64,000 nucleotides of DNA, from contig MU626263.1 in NCBI GenBank assembly GCA_025603075.1, positions 124,001-188,000 on the forward strand. The letters are read 5' to 3'. Made by a program: the position numbers and the translations under genes. The DNA comes from Neoconidiobolus thromboides FSU 785. Taxonomy: Eukaryota > Entomophthoromycota > Entomophthoromycetes > Entomophthorales > Neoconidiobolaceae. Each line of letters starts with the position of its first letter. Position 1 is the first letter of the stretch. The notes beneath the pieces are model-generated. The model searched no databases. It was not told the origin of the DNA and saw only the letters and a list, made by a program, of their open reading frames with translations. Below are positions 24,035 to 36,064 of this stretch, in pieces.

Positions 24035-24861
24035 AGTATTCAGTTTATATTTTAAGACGAAGATAGCTTTTATATTATAAAACAAAAATGTTAGCTAACA
24101 AATCAACATAATTAAAATTTTAAGTACTTGATTAAAATTTTCAATAATGTTTTAAATTATGACTTTTTTATACTCATTAATTTAGTTTATTATAATCTAA
24201 ATCGCTATTTTATTATGAATTAGCTACTTTAATTCAATACTTTTATTAGCAATTCCTTCATAATATCTAATATTTATAAGTGTAGCTTATATAATTTGTA
24301 TTCTATATTTAATGTTTTTAAATAATGGATATGAAAAGATAATTCGATTTTTTTTTATTAAAAAGTTTGTTTTTGTAAATGGACTAGAAAGCTAACAGAA
24401 AAGGAATTTAGCACTTTTAGAATTGCTTGTAAGGTGTTCAATAGTTCAGTCAGTGTTATTGTTTTATATGGTTTTACATTCGATGTATAGTTGTATTGCT
24501 AATAGGTCAGTTCCTGACGCTTTAGTAGAGAAAACCGAATATCCTTTCTAAATAGCCCTCTGGGCTAAATCTAGAATCAAGCTGTAAAAGGAGATTTAAT
24601 TCAAATAAAATAACTTTAAAGTTAGAAGTAAGGAATGAGATGAGGCTAGTATTAAAATCGAATAATTATTGTTTCTTATTAAATTAAAAGTTGTTTGTTT
24701 TTATTTAATAAAATCAGTGTTAATACATTTAATAAACCAATCAAAAAAAATAAATGAACAAGTTAATTGTTGCACATGTATTTCTTTTGCCTTTATCATA
24801 GACAATATTTACAGCAAAATACCTAAAATTTTGACCAGAACTTATTATATAAAAGGATGAT

Positions 24862-25728
24862 CTATTTCTTAATTTTATAAGTACCACCATCCGTTTTATG
24901 TAAACGATCAAGGATGCCTAGTAAACCAAACACATAGTTAAATTTTTCATGGTGGTAATCGTGAGCTTTAGCAGGACGCAAATATGGAAGGTCGTAGCCT
25001 GAATGTACAGTAACGGTGTTAAAATTTACAAAAATTAACCAGAAATAAATGGTGAGAGGGTGAGATCTCAGTATTAAAGGGCCTATTGTTACAGGTAGCA
25101 AATTAGAAAATACAAATTCAGTTACAGTGACATAAACGGCTATTTAATTTAATAAATAATAATTAAAACATGAATTAAAATTACCTGCTAAACCAATGGG
25201 GGCAGTAAACTCATGGTGTAGCTTATGAAATCTCGTGTAAAATAAAGGATGGTGAAGTAATCGATGAATATAGTAAAATCCTATTTCAGCGATAAGTAAA
25301 CAAATGACAAGGTCCTTTAAAAATATCCACGATGTAGGTACTTGATTATAGTATTCCTTTGCTTGTTCAAATGAGGAATATCTAGGCGAGATGGGATGAA
25401 ACAAATAATGTACTAAAGAAGAACATGGAAGCGTAATCAACACATAGTTGAATAAAACAACTGGTAATGCTTTTTTGTAATCTTTGATAGCTTCTTTTTT
25501 ACATTTTTGTATCTTATATTGCGAATAATTAGTTGGATAATAAATGTCAATGATGTAAAATATAAAAGAAGAAACGAAATAGCTCAATAAAGCACTTAAA
25601 TATGAGCCAATTATTAATAAAGTGAAAGAATCAAACTTTGAACTTAACATATCCCACAGCTCTTGGCCTTTAAATTGCAAAAGTATCGAATAGCTAACTA
25701 CTGAAAATAATACAAATTCTCCAGCCAT
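24862..25728 (-). CDS. FAXDC2-like fatty acid hydroxylase/sterol desaturase family protein, copy 3
   Basis: Third intact member of the local family. Two exons (25728-25185, 25139-24862) with a 45-nt intron at the same position as in copies 1 and 2 give 273 residues. His boxes HRLLHH, HKLHH and HDYHH are all present; the YAHP motif reads YVTVTE. It is the most diverged of the three and shows no identical tract with them (for instance NQVPTSWIFLKDLVICLL against SQVPTIGQFLRDIIIYLL). Membrane segments are in the same places as in copy 1. Substrate unknown; ER membrane expected. Confidence 0.85.
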
Positions 25729-26497
25729 TATGTTGAATTTTTATAATTAAAGAAGAAAAATCAATTTTTTATATTTTTTAAATAAAAAGAAATAAGTGAT
25801 GCAATTTCTTTTAAGAGGTCAGTTTTTATCCCTATATTGTGACACTAGTGTTTACAGTTTGTTTGATTCAAATTTGCACTTGTTGAACCATAATTTTACA
25901 AAGGTATTTTTTATTAATTTGCAATAGCTTTTTAATAGTGTTTTTTTCAATTCAGTGTTTTCACCGTGTTTTTTAGTTTACATCAAATAGTCTGTTTTCT
26001 TCATATATAAAAAGAAATTAGGATAAAGACTGTAACCTAAAAAATCTAAAGCTTTAAACTATCACAAATATAAATAGGAGAAAAGATAGGAAAGCATAGT
26101 ATTTTAAATTGATGGACAGCCTTCATATCTTCATTCATAGTTTAAATAACATTTGAATAAAGTTGTTATATATCATACTATGGACAAAAATTTAAATTAT
26201 CATACGAGCATGTCTTTCTATGCTTAAGGATTTACTTATTTTTCTCACTCTTTTCGCTCAATGACGCTCAGAGTGGCTAAATAATAAGTTTCAGAAATAA
26301 TCTAACTTTTTGGGTTAAAGCTAATCTAAAGTTAATCTAAAGTTAGTGATTGCAATAGCAAATGTTTTTAATGTCTAAGGGTAAAATAATTTTCTGATAA
26401 AAGAAGGTAAATTATGACAATTCTATATTCTGAATAGATTGAATTTACTTAAAAAGTTAGATTACTCTAGAAATTACCTTATAAAATCGAAAAAGAC

Positions 26498-26516
26498 ATC
26501 CTCATATAATTTCCTT
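26498..26516 (+). mobile_element. MITE-like element, right-end remnant
   Basis: AAAAAGACATCCTCATATA matches the right terminus of the family; the rest of the element is not recognisable. Confidence 0.4.
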
Positions 26517-26687
26517 GATAATTAATAGAATTCTTAAACGATGAAATGTTCAAATAAACTAAAGTGAATAATGAACTGAATCATTGAATAAATAAAACTA
26601 TTAAGTAACTTTATAAATAAGCTACTAATTTTAATAAAATGGTAAAATCCTTAGTTATGACAGTAGTTACTATCTTGAATTAATATA

Positions 26688-26752
26688 GGTATGTCTTTTT
26701 TGCTTTTATTGCTTTATCCACTTTCTGAGCACAATTGAGCAAATAAACTTAA
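26688..26752 (-). mobile_element. MITE-like element, truncated copy
   Basis: Reverse orientation; GTATGTCTTTTTTGCTTTTA, then TGCTTTATCCACTTTCTGAG and CACAATTGAGCAAA resemble the left half. The second half is lost. It lies next to the full copy at 26762 in opposite orientation. Confidence 0.5.
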
Positions 26753-26761
26753 AAACAAAGC

Positions 26762-26866
26762 ATATGGGGATATATTTTTTGTTTAAGAACTTTACTAACA
26801 ATCTTTCTACTCAAATAGCGCTCAAAAAACGGAGAAAGTAATGAAGACAATAAAACATCCTCATAT
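26762..26866 (+). mobile_element. MITE-like palindromic element, copy 6
   Basis: Left end ATATGGGGATAT, arm GTTTAAGAACTTTACTAACA, centre CTCAAATAGCGCTCAAAAAA, right arm GGAGAAAGTAATGAAGACAA ending CATCCTCATAT. Confidence 0.85.
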
Positions 26867-28621
26867 ATTTTTTCTTAAAGACCAATAAGATCTAAGTGAC
26901 ATATGAAAAAAGTTAAAAAAGTTAAAAAGTTAAAGAGCATATAAAATCATTAGTGGTAAGGCTGCGGGTTAAAAATGAGACAACGAAGTTAATTTCTAAA
27001 GTCTACTTTAGCATAAAGCGACCTTATTTTAAATTAGAAAGGATTATAGCTGGATGGTTTAATTTCGGTTCTATACGGTGCATTTACCAAGGAAGAGGTG
27101 AGACAACTGTAGATAAAAGTGTAGAAAGAGCTTCAAAAGAAAATCAACCTTGAAATATCTAATAAAAGATCTCTCTTAATTGAGGGTGGGGTTATCTAAA
27201 AAAAGAGATTTATAGTGAAAGTTTTTATTACAGTTGTGTACCCCTGGGATTCTATTTTTGAAAAAAAATACGAACTTATCTATAAAAAAATACTTTAGAA
27301 AAGACTCCTTTATTTACTATCAATATCCTTAATAGTATTTCAAACTAGTCATTTCTTTTGGGACTGATACAGAAAGAACTTTACTAACTATTAACTGTTG
27401 ACTATTAACTATGTTTTAAAAAATACAAAATTTTAAAGTCATATAAATGGAAGTCGTGTGTTTGAACAAAATTATACATAAATTTAAGCTGGAAAAATGT
27501 TAAATAGAAATTACACCATTTATAAAAAACAATAAAAAACAATAATTAAATCAATTAATTTTTATATATTATCATTTATTAAATCAAAGATAAAAAATCT
27601 ATCACTTGATCTTTACCGTCATTTTAGTAAAACATTGCTACAAAAAGTTAAAAAAATGAGTTTAAGGGAGAATTAAAAACAGTATAAGGAATTTAAAGCA
27701 AAAAATAAGAAAAAGTAATCAAGTAAAAAATACTGGGGTTAAAAAGGAGTAAAAAAAAGAGTAAACTTCAAAACTAAAAACACCCCTATTTTAAGCTTAA
27801 AGCGTTAATATAGTCTTATTTTAAATATTAAATTTTTTTATTTAACATTCAAAATCTGGGGTCAATTTTTTAATGAGTTTTTCCCCTTAAATTTATGGTT
27901 GTAATCTTTTTCTATCATTTTTGAATCTTCGTCTATTTGAATAGTAATAAAATCAAAAAATTTAATATGAATAGATTTGTAGTTTATTTAAATAAATATG
28001 TCACATTTTGTTTACTGATTGAATAGAAATTAAATATAACTTGAATGAATCCGAGGAACAAAATGTGAGTCCAATAGTAACTAATATTCTCGAATTGATT
28101 TTACTATAAAAATCTAAAAAATAAATCATAAGTTAAATGATTGGTGGCTATTCGTATTATTCCCTTTTAATTGGTTAACTAAATAACCTTTATTAATTTT
28201 ATTAAGTTGCGATCCATCAAATGGAACGGGAAATTTCTAAATTAAGTTTTAATAAGAAAAAAAATGGCAACTTTGGGATTGATTTAAATAAATAAGGTTA
28301 ATAATGTCCCCTTTTACCCAACATTTGACTCAAAAGTTACTTAGGGATAAATTAAATATAGTAACAAGAATTTTTAATATAAATAGGTGAACAAAGTATT
28401 AATCGATGAAAGTAATTTAATAAATTTAACTTCTTTCTTTTAAATTTATAAGTTGTTTGTTGATGAATCAATTATTATAATTTAATATTAATAATACAAA
28501 AACATCAATAATATTAATTCAATATAAAATATTAATAATATAACTCAATTTCATTTTTACTCTATTTTAATTTTATTAAAACTCAATACTTATCATTATT
28601 ACTATTAACTCAACTTTTATT

Positions 28622-29806
28622 ATGAATCAATTATTTAAACGCTGTGCTGGTCAAGTTAAAGTGAATGTATCAAATGAAATTATATTTTTTGGATGTCCTG
28701 AAGAAGCAAATCCTGTAAGTTTATATGGACAAGTAGAGATCCCCCATCATTTATTAAGAGATTTATCAAGTCGCTGTGTGTTATTAAGATTAAATGGGTA
28801 TGCTAAAGTATTTTGGGATGAAGAATGTTCTTATTTTGCTATTATGGCCAGTCGTAAAAGGTTGGTTTGGCAAGAACAAACACTAGTTATTAGCTCTGAT
28901 GTTACTGTTCATGATTCTCAATTAAATTTAGAAGCAAGTTCCAATGATACTAATAGAGATTATCATCATTCATTTCCGTTTCATTTTACTGTAGAAGGTC
29001 ATTTACCAAGTTCTTTTGGTCATTTTAATGATTGTATATCTTATTCAGTAGATTTAGTTATCCTATATGATTCTTTTAATTCGAATGGTCAATTAGAAAA
29101 CAAAGAAGAAGTGATTGCTTCTCGTCCATTTTTAGTACGTAGATGTATATTACCAACTATGTTACCTTCCTTACTAACAGGTTCAAATAATACAGCTTAT
29201 TCCGAAAATACATCTACTCGTAGTTCAAGTCCAGATTTAGTAGAAACTTATACTCATCCAAATCCAACAATACCTACTAATTTTATAACATCACCTCATT
29301 TACAACCCATGTTAGGTGATCCAAGTTTAAGTGAAAAATGGGTAGGTGTTTTTGAAGGTATTAGTTATTGTGTAGTTACACCTTCTTGTATGATTATGGG
29401 AGATAATGAATTAAGTTTTAAATTATTATTATCTAATAAAGGAAGTCCATCTACCACGTGTGCTTATCTCAGTGCCTCGTTAAAACAAACAGTATATTGT
29501 CAAATTAGTGAAGGTGAAAGTGAATTAATATCTGGAAGAATGTTTTCAAAGACACAACCTATAACTATATCTAAAACAAATAGTAATCAAAAAATAGGCT
29601 TAGATGTTAAACAGGAAACGGCGTTACAAGTCCGATTACCACTTTCTGATAAATTATTTGAGGATTTAGATTGTGAATTAATTAGAGTTAGTCATCATAT
29701 TAAATTAAAATTAAAATTTTCAAGGTTTAGTAAAAGAAAATTAGAGTTAAATTTTCCAATTACTGTTACTTCCTTACAAGATTTACCCCCACCTTATGAA
29801 CTTTAA
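28622..29806 (+). CDS. Alpha-arrestin (ART-like) trafficking adaptor
   Basis: Single exon, 394 residues. The sequence is almost entirely beta-strand-like, with the N- and C-terminal arrestin-domain pattern. The N half has strands such as VSLYGQVEIP, HSFPFHFTVEGHLPSSFGHF (the usual FPFxFxIP..LPxSF signature) and ISYSVDLVI. The C half starts with WVGVFEGISYCVVTPSCMIM and has the ISKTNSNQKIG and ITVTS strands. The protein ends in PPPYEL, a PPxY motif (P389-Y392) for WW domains of Nedd4/Rsp5-type ubiquitin ligases. In the family, such adaptors bring the ligase to plasma-membrane transporters. A Ser/Thr/Pro-rich linker at residues about 195-245 separates the two halves. No introns. The specific cargo cannot be told from sequence. 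Confidence 0.8.
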   Translation: MNQLFKRCAGQVKVNVSNEIIFFGCPEEANPVSLYGQVEIPHHLLRDLSSRCVLLRLNGYAKVFWDEECSYFAIMASRKRLVWQEQTLVISSDVTVHDSQLNLEASSNDTNRDYHHSFPFHFTVEGHLPSSFGHFNDCISYSVDLVILYDSFNSNGQLENKEEVIASRPFLVRRCILPTMLPSLLTGSNNTAYSENTSTRSSSPDLVETYTHPNPTIPTNFITSPHLQPMLGDPSLSEKWVGVFEGISYCVVTPSCMIMGDNELSFKLLLSNKGSPSTTCAYLSASLKQTVYCQISEGESELISGRMFSKTQPITISKTNSNQKIGLDVKQETALQVRLPLSDKLFEDLDCELIRVSHHIKLKLKFSRFSKRKLELNFPITVTSLQDLPPPYEL

Positions 29807-31084
29807 GTAATGACCTTAAAGGTTTGAAATATTTTTGTTATCAACTACTCTGCATTGTTTTTTTATCAGTTATTAATTTATTGCTTGAAATAAAGTTTGC
29901 TTATTAAAAATAGATCATTTTATTGATTTTACATTTTGTTAAGAACACCATATCAGTAATTATAAAGCTTTAATAAAAGCGATTTTTTAAATATGTAAAA
30001 GATTATAGCATATATCATATTATTATATTATAAACTAAAACAACATAGAATTTATTTATACTTTAACTATAATAAAATTAAAAAATAGACTAACACAACT
30101 TGGAATACAATATAATTATTAATACTAATTATGTGGTTCTAGACCTAAAATGTAATATATCATTTTTCATTTAGTTGGTAAATTAATTTTTAAGTGGTGT
30201 TTTCAAGTGGTGTAAATAGAATTTTGAAGTGTTTATCTTACTAAATAATTCATTAAATAATTTCTTTATTATGTAAACGTTTTAAGTTTAAGAATTTGAT
30301 ATATTGTTAAAGGAAACTAATATAATAAAGTTTAAAACTCCTCCACAAATATTCAAGCTTACATGTTAAACAATAAAATAGTTGATATATTAAAATTAAA
30401 TTCTAGTAGAAGTAAAAATAGTAGGAGTGTTTTTTGACTTCATTATTTTTTCCATTTTTAAGCGCTATTTAGGTGGAAAAATTGTTAGTGAAGTTCTTAA
30501 ACATAAATACACCCTCAAATATTTTTTTTAGTGTAAAGATTTTAAGAACTTAAGCTGTTTAAAAATTGAAAAACGTACTTAGATGGAAAATACAATAATT
30601 TAAAAAAAACTAATAAATTAATAGAATCTTCTCAATATGTAAAATGATAAAGTGATAAAACAAATATAATTAATTTTTAACAGGTTTAATATTGAAGTTT
30701 CATACAATATTTTTATTTAAGAATCTAATAGCATTAAATGTATTGAAGCCAATATTTCTCTAATAAAAATTGCATTCTTTATCAAAAAGTATAACCTAAT
30801 TTCAACTTAAAAGCCCCTCCATATTTTTACACTAATTTCAACTTAATCTTTCTAATGGCCCAAAAAATAGCGCAATCAATAATTTCCACCCAAAGGCTAA
30901 AACGAATTTGTTTTAATTTTGGGCAACTTGAAGTTAGCTTTAAGCTTAACTAAAAAAACAAGGGATTTAACCCAAAAGGATCATTAACTTGTAACCGCTT
31001 ATAAAAAGTTACCTCATCAACATCAACTTGTTTTTTTATACATACCTTATTTTATTAAATATTTTATTAACAAATTTCAAAACG
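29807..31084. other. Intergenic region with one MITE-like element
   Basis: AT-rich; only the palindromic element at 30418-30522 is recognisable. The last 250 bp are the promoter side of EDC3. Confidence 0.5.
30418..30522 (-). mobile_element. MITE-like palindromic element, copy 7
   Basis: Reverse orientation: ATAGTAGGAGTG end, TTGACTTCATTATTTTTTCC arm, AAGCGCTATTTAGGTGGAAA centre, ACACCCTCAAATAT end. Confidence 0.8.
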
Positions 31085-33580
31085 ATGCAAAAAGTCACTT
31101 TTAATGATTTTAAAGATAAACCCTTAGCTATATTATGTCATGATTTTACAAGGATAACTGGTTTAGCTCACTCATTGAATACAAATTCTGGTTGCCTGAC
31201 ATTGAGAAATGGTAAGATTAAAAGAATCATTGTAATTTGTACATTTAAATAATAAATAATAAATATCAAAAAAATATTTAACAAATGTTATTTAGCTATT
31301 AAGTTCATCAATGGATTTCAATCCCCTTGTCCTTATCTTGATATTAAAAGAGACCAAATTTGGGAACTTTGTTTTATACCAGAGACTGACAAATTAGATG
31401 TTATGCCAGAAGATAAATGCTTTAAAAATGCTTTAGGAAATAGAAGTAAATTGGATAAAGATAATCAATCGAATCAAGCTAGCAAAGATCGTAAGAAAGG
31501 AGAAGATATTATTGGAGGTAAAAATAAAGATAATAAAAAAGCAGTAGATAAAGGAGTAGATAAAGCTAAAGTAAGCATTGGCTGATTTAATACTATTTAT
31601 TAATTTTAATATAGAATCATATTGCAAAAGGTGTTAAACAAAATTTAAATAGAGGATATAGGTAAGTTTTAAATACAATCTAAAAATAGAAATAATAGTA
31701 ATGTAATTTATTTAGTTCGGACGATAATCTAAGTAAAGAGATTGAAGTAATAGATAATACATATAGAAAGAATTGAATTAACGTTAATATTAACAATAGA
31801 GTATTAATATCAATATAAATTATTCCGATTATGAACCAAGTAGTGTGGATAAAGAAACGAAATTAAAGAATAAACAAAGGAACAATAATGCGAATAAGAA
31901 TAATAAAATGCTTCATCTAAATAGTAATAGTGGAAGGAATAAGAATAGTAACAATAACAATAACAATAACAATAACAATAACAAATCATCCAATAATGTT
32001 AAATATAATAATGTAATTTTAAATAGTAAATAATATAATTAAAATACAATAACAGCTATTTTTTTTATATAGAATTATAATAATAATAATTATAACAATA
32101 AAAAGAAGAATGGAAAAAATAACAATTATGAAGATATACCTTGGATGAATCAAAATATTGATGAATTAGATGGTCATTTTGATTTTGTTAAATATTTAGG
32201 AGAATTTGATAAAAAAGGAGAATTTGGAAAAATTAAAGTATTATAATTAATATAATTCAAATAATAATAGGAATTTAAATAATAATAATAATAGGAAAAT
32301 GATACAGTAGATCCCAAAGATAGATTGGTTTATTTTAATCGTAAGCCTAAATTAGAGAATCAAAGTGAAGGTCAAACAAATATTTGTCAATCATCAAGTG
32401 TACAAAAAAATTACAAAAACACAGAAATGGTATTATCTGATAGTATTTATCAACCAAGAACTAAAAATAAAAATAAAAACGTATTTTTTACTGAAAGTGG
32501 TATTTATGTTCCTACAATTGATAAAAATACTATGATAAATGCAGAAACTATAACCGGTAATTTTATTATAGTAATTATAACGTGTAAATATACTTAATGA
32601 GTTATTTAATTTTAGTTAATGAAATGGGACCTAATCAATCTCAATTATTTGAAAATGGTGGTAGAAGTATTTGTTTAATGGCTATTAAAGCTATTGGTAA
32701 TAATTGAATTGAATAATAAATAATAAATAATAAATAATAAAATCATTGAATATTTAAGGAGGACCACGTCGACTTCGACCAGATAATCATAATACACCAC
32801 CAGTGATTGTATTATTAGTTGGTAATAATAAAGCAGGTATTTATGGGTTATGTGCTGGAAGACATTTAGCTTCAAGAGGTTGTGAGGTTATTTGTTTGTT
32901 AGTTGGGAATCAAGATAGTGAATTTAATAAGGTGATTTAATTTAATTTAATGAGTTATAGGTCATAAATTTATTTATATTTTATACTTATAGGATTTATT
33001 AGAACAATATAAATATACTCAATATTCAGGAGTTAAAATGATTAATTCAATTCAAAGTAAGCTATTATTTAAGTAATATGTAATATATTATTTACTTATA
33101 TATCATTATAGAATTACCAAATCCATTAAAACAACCTATTGATCTTATTATTGATGGCTTATTAGGTTATGAATATTCAATAAATTCTATATCATTACAA
33201 TTTGAACAACAATTAATAAATGAGCTTATTTCATGGGTAAATAATTCTCAAACACCCGCATTATCTATTGATTTACCTGCCGGTTTATTATTAGAGAAAG
33301 GTAATTTAATAATAGCAATTGTCATAAATAAATGACAACTAATTATTTTTTTTTAAATTTAGGTTCAATAGTAACTTCCAATAATAATAGTATATTACCT
33401 AAATGGACAATTGCTTTAGGCGCCCCACAAAAAATGGTCCAATATCGTCATTTGATTGGTGAATTATTTTTAGGGGATATTGGTATCCCTAATAAAGTTT
33501 GGGAAAGAGTTGGCATTTCTAGTTGGCAACCACCTTTTGGAGCTACTTATCTTATTCGTTTGGATTTTATTGAAGAATAA
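31085..33580 (+). CDS. EDC3: Enhancer of mRNA decapping Edc3 (LSM-FDF-YjeF_N)
   Basis: P-body scaffold that binds Dcp2 and promotes decapping. Twelve exons from 31085 to 33580 join in phase to give 614 residues. Order of parts: an N-terminal divergent LSM domain (FNDFKDKPLAILCHDF, then GLAHSLNTNSGCLTLRNAIK); a Lys/Asn-rich linker with an uninterrupted run of 11 Asn encoded by AAC/AAT repeats near 31950-31983; an FDF motif (DELDGHFDFVKYLGEFDKKG) that in the family docks a DEAD-box helicase; and a C-terminal YjeF_N dimerisation domain (ENGGRSICLMAIKAIGGPRR, NNKAGIYGLCAGRHL, IDGLLGY, LSIDLPAG). Introns are 40-84 nt; one donor is GTGATT. The linker exons (31615-32012) are the least certain part. 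Confidence 0.85.
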
Positions 33581-33646
33581 AATTGAATAACTTTCTCTAC
33601 AAATTTTGATAATAATTATAAAACTATTTCGATATAATAACACTAT

Positions 33647-34572
33647 TCATTCTTTTATTTCATTATTAAAAATAAAATTCTTTAACTTTGAATAAGCTTT
33701 ATCTAAGTCATCATTAACGATAATACAATCATGGGCATTGGGTTCTTTTGAATAATCTAATTCAGCTTTGGAAGCTTTTAATCGATTTTGAATTGCTTCT
33801 TCAGTTTCAGTACCTCGAGATCTTAATCTTTGTTCTAATATTTCAATACTAGGTGGGGAAATAAATATGAATCGAGCATCTAATGAAGTTTGTTTGACTT
33901 GTTTAACGCCTTGCTATATTATTATAAGGAGGGGTTAATTTTTTAATATAGAAATGCAGTAAATTATAAAATGAGTTACCATATCAATGTCCAATATACA
34001 AATTTTCCCATGATTAGTAACATTATTTACAGCTTCAATAGAAGTACCTAAATTCAAATTTCAATTTCAATGTCTAATACATAATAAATAGTAAATAGTA
34101 ACCATTTTGATTTAAACTTACCATACATATTTCCTGAAAAAGTAGCATGCTCAATAAACTTTCCTTGTTGAATTTCATTTTCCATAACAGATTTTTCTAC
34201 GAAATAATAATGTTTTCCATCTTCTTCACCAGCTCGTGGTTTTCTAGTAGTATCTATTAAAATCCATTTTTAGTCAAGTTACAGTGAATTGATTTTCAAA
34301 ATCCTTATATGTTATTATTATTATTATTTGTTTTTCATTTTTTTACTATGAACGTGTGATATTATCTTTAAAGATAGATAACTGAAACTTACGTGAAACA
34401 CTGAAACCAAATTTATCAGGATATTCTTTAAATAATAAATTTAATAATGTACTTTTGCCACTTCCACTAGGGCCTGAGAGTACTATTGGTCCTATATTAT
34501 AACTATATCAAAAAAAACTTAAACATTTAATTATTAAAATTTACTTTTAGTTATTTGTGAAACACTACTCAT
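33647..34572 (-). CDS. GUK1: Guanylate kinase
   Basis: Phosphorylates GMP (and dGMP) with ATP. Five exons (34572-34545, 34491-34393, 34253-34122, 34047-33980, 33913-33647) join in phase to give 197 residues, the usual size. The P-loop [13 protein letters not shown] follows the short first exon; then [22 protein letters not shown] carries the GMP-binding Arg residues, followed by [15 protein letters not shown] and ILDIDMQG. The lid is near [20 protein letters not shown]. The second intron (34254-34392) is the longest, 139 nt. The gene converges on EDC3 with only 66 bp between stop codons, so the two 3' UTRs probably overlap (inference). Confidence 0.94.
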
Positions 34573-35282
34573 CTAAATAATAAAATTTTTTATAATTAAT
34601 ATTAATATAATTATAGCTATATAATATTCGATTTTAACTTCAAATCCAATCTGTTTTAATTATTTTAATTATTTTAATTATTATCATCATTACTTTACGT
34701 AAACTAAATTTGAAATTATTAAAAAGCATACTTTTTATATATATAAAATTTAATCTCTTTTTTTAAAACGTTACTATTTTTATATTAAATTACGTAAATT
34801 AATTGATTGATTAATGGGTTATTTGATTGGTTTCTTAACAAATTTGCAATATAATTGAGTAAGTTAGTTTTTTAAATTTGGAATATAGAAGTCATAAATA
34901 ACAGTAATTTATAATATAAAAATTACAAATAAATTTAATTTTTAAAAATGATCAAATATTTTAATATATTAAAACACAGTAATACACTTTTAAAATTCAT
35001 CAAATTTAGATCAAAACTACACTTCAACTTATTCACTATGAATTATTTTGTATCTAATTGATTAGCTTAAATCACTAAGAAAATTTAAACTCGAAATTCC
35101 TAACATAAACATTTGACATCATAAAAATCTCCACCAATAGCCAATGACTTTCAATTTTTCAATTTTAAAAAGAAAATAAACTTCCAATTTACCATGAACT
35201 TTATTAAAAAATAGGTCAAAAAATCACCAAGATAAAAGTATAATTCAAATCTAAAAAATAAATAAAATAAACAATAAATATC
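34573..35282. promoter_or_regulatory. Divergent intergenic region between GUK1 and COA1
   Basis: About 710 bp of AT-rich sequence between two divergent start codons, with no coding signal. It should contain both promoters; no defined element was recognised. Confidence 0.4.
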
Positions 35283-35939
35283 ATGTGCTTTCGTCAACTC
35301 ATAAAATACAAGCATATTAATTTAAGATTTCATTTATTGAAATCAAGTCAACCTACCTTTCAGTATGCTATTTCATCCAAGCATGCAGCTTACTCAACTA
35401 CTGTTACTCCATCTTCACCTTTATCTCCTTTAGATAAACAAAATATTGCTATCCAAAGAGAATTACCTCAAATAAAAAACACACGAAACCAAACAATAGC
35501 TATTATTTTAGGAGGCATTGCACTTTGGGCCACTGCTTTAAGTTTAGCCTTTAACTATCAAAAAAAGAATACATCCATAGTTAAAGCCACTTTATTTGCT
35601 GTGAAATATAATGAAAACACAAAACAGTTACTTGGAGAAGATATTCAATTTGTAGATTATCCTTGGATTTCCGGAGATATCAATCATATGAAGGGAAACG
35701 TGGATTTTTCCTATTGGGTAAAAGGAAGTTATGGTAATAAGCTTTTTAAATATGTTTTAATTATAATTGTGAGATTAACAAGATATTGTTTAGGTAAACA
35801 AGCTAAAGTTTTATTTCAAAGTAAAAGAGTAAAAGGTGTTTGGACACCAAGTTTATTTCAAATTGAAACGGAAGGTAAAGTAATTTCTTTATTACAAGAA
35901 AGTGATATTATCGAACAATTGGCTTCTATAGAAAAATAA
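35283..35939 (+). CDS. COA1: Cytochrome c oxidase assembly factor Coa1
   Basis: Inner-mitochondrial-membrane factor acting early in assembly of the Cox1 subunit. The N-terminal 45 residues are rich in Arg/Lys/Ser with few acids (mitochondrial presequence), followed by RELPQIKNTR and one membrane helix (TIAIILGGIALWATALSLAF, about residues 70-89). The Coa1/Tim21-type domain follows: FNYQKKNTSIVKATLFAV, LGEDIQFVDYPWISGDINHM and KGNVDFSYWVKGSYG. I infer a 60-nt intron (35734-35793), giving 198 residues and joining KGSYG to KQAKVLFQSKR. It is an exact multiple of three and has no stop, so the unspliced frame of 218 residues is also open. The inserted piece (NKLFKYVLIIIVRLTRYCLG) would be a foreign hydrophobic stretch inside the domain. 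Confidence 0.8.
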   Translation: MCFRQLIKYKHINLRFHLLKSSQPTFQYAISSKHAAYSTTVTPSSPLSPLDKQNIAIQRELPQIKNTRNQTIAIILGGIALWATALSLAFNYQKKNTSIVKATLFAVKYNENTKQLLGEDIQFVDYPWISGDINHMKGNVDFSYWVKGSYGNKLFKYVLIIIVRLTRYCLGKQAKVLFQSKRVKGVWTPSLFQIETEGKVISLLQESDIIEQLASIEK

Positions 35940-36022
35940 ATTTTTTAGTTTTTTGATTCCTTTTGTAATAGTAGCCAATTTATAAATTTCCATATTTTAG
36001 TAGCCTATTTGAAATAACAACA

Positions 36023-36032
36023 TTAATAATTC

Positions 36033-36064
<32 letters not shown>

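Larger units (their letters stand above)
23111..24861. other. Intergenic region with two tandem MITE-like elements
   Basis: AT-rich. The structured part is the element pair at 23826-24034. Imperfectly repeated TTAATATTAATTTTAA-like strings occur at about 23475-23590. No gene seen. The open frame at 24669-24860 has no ATG and no protein-like composition. Confidence 0.5.
25729..28621. other. Long intergenic region
   Basis: About 2.9 kb of AT-rich DNA with a MITE pair at 26688-26866 and a MITE end at about 26498-26516. The 66-codon frame at 26953-27153 begins with GTG and has no recognisable domain. Nothing else could be supported. Confidence 0.5.

Noticed and set aside
24669-24860. 63-codon open frame next to FAXDC2-like copy 3
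   Set aside because: No ATG start, low-complexity hydrophobic translation of AT-rich DNA.
26953-27153. 66-codon open frame
   Set aside because: It begins with GTG, has no domain or paralogue in the window, and no splice context extends it.
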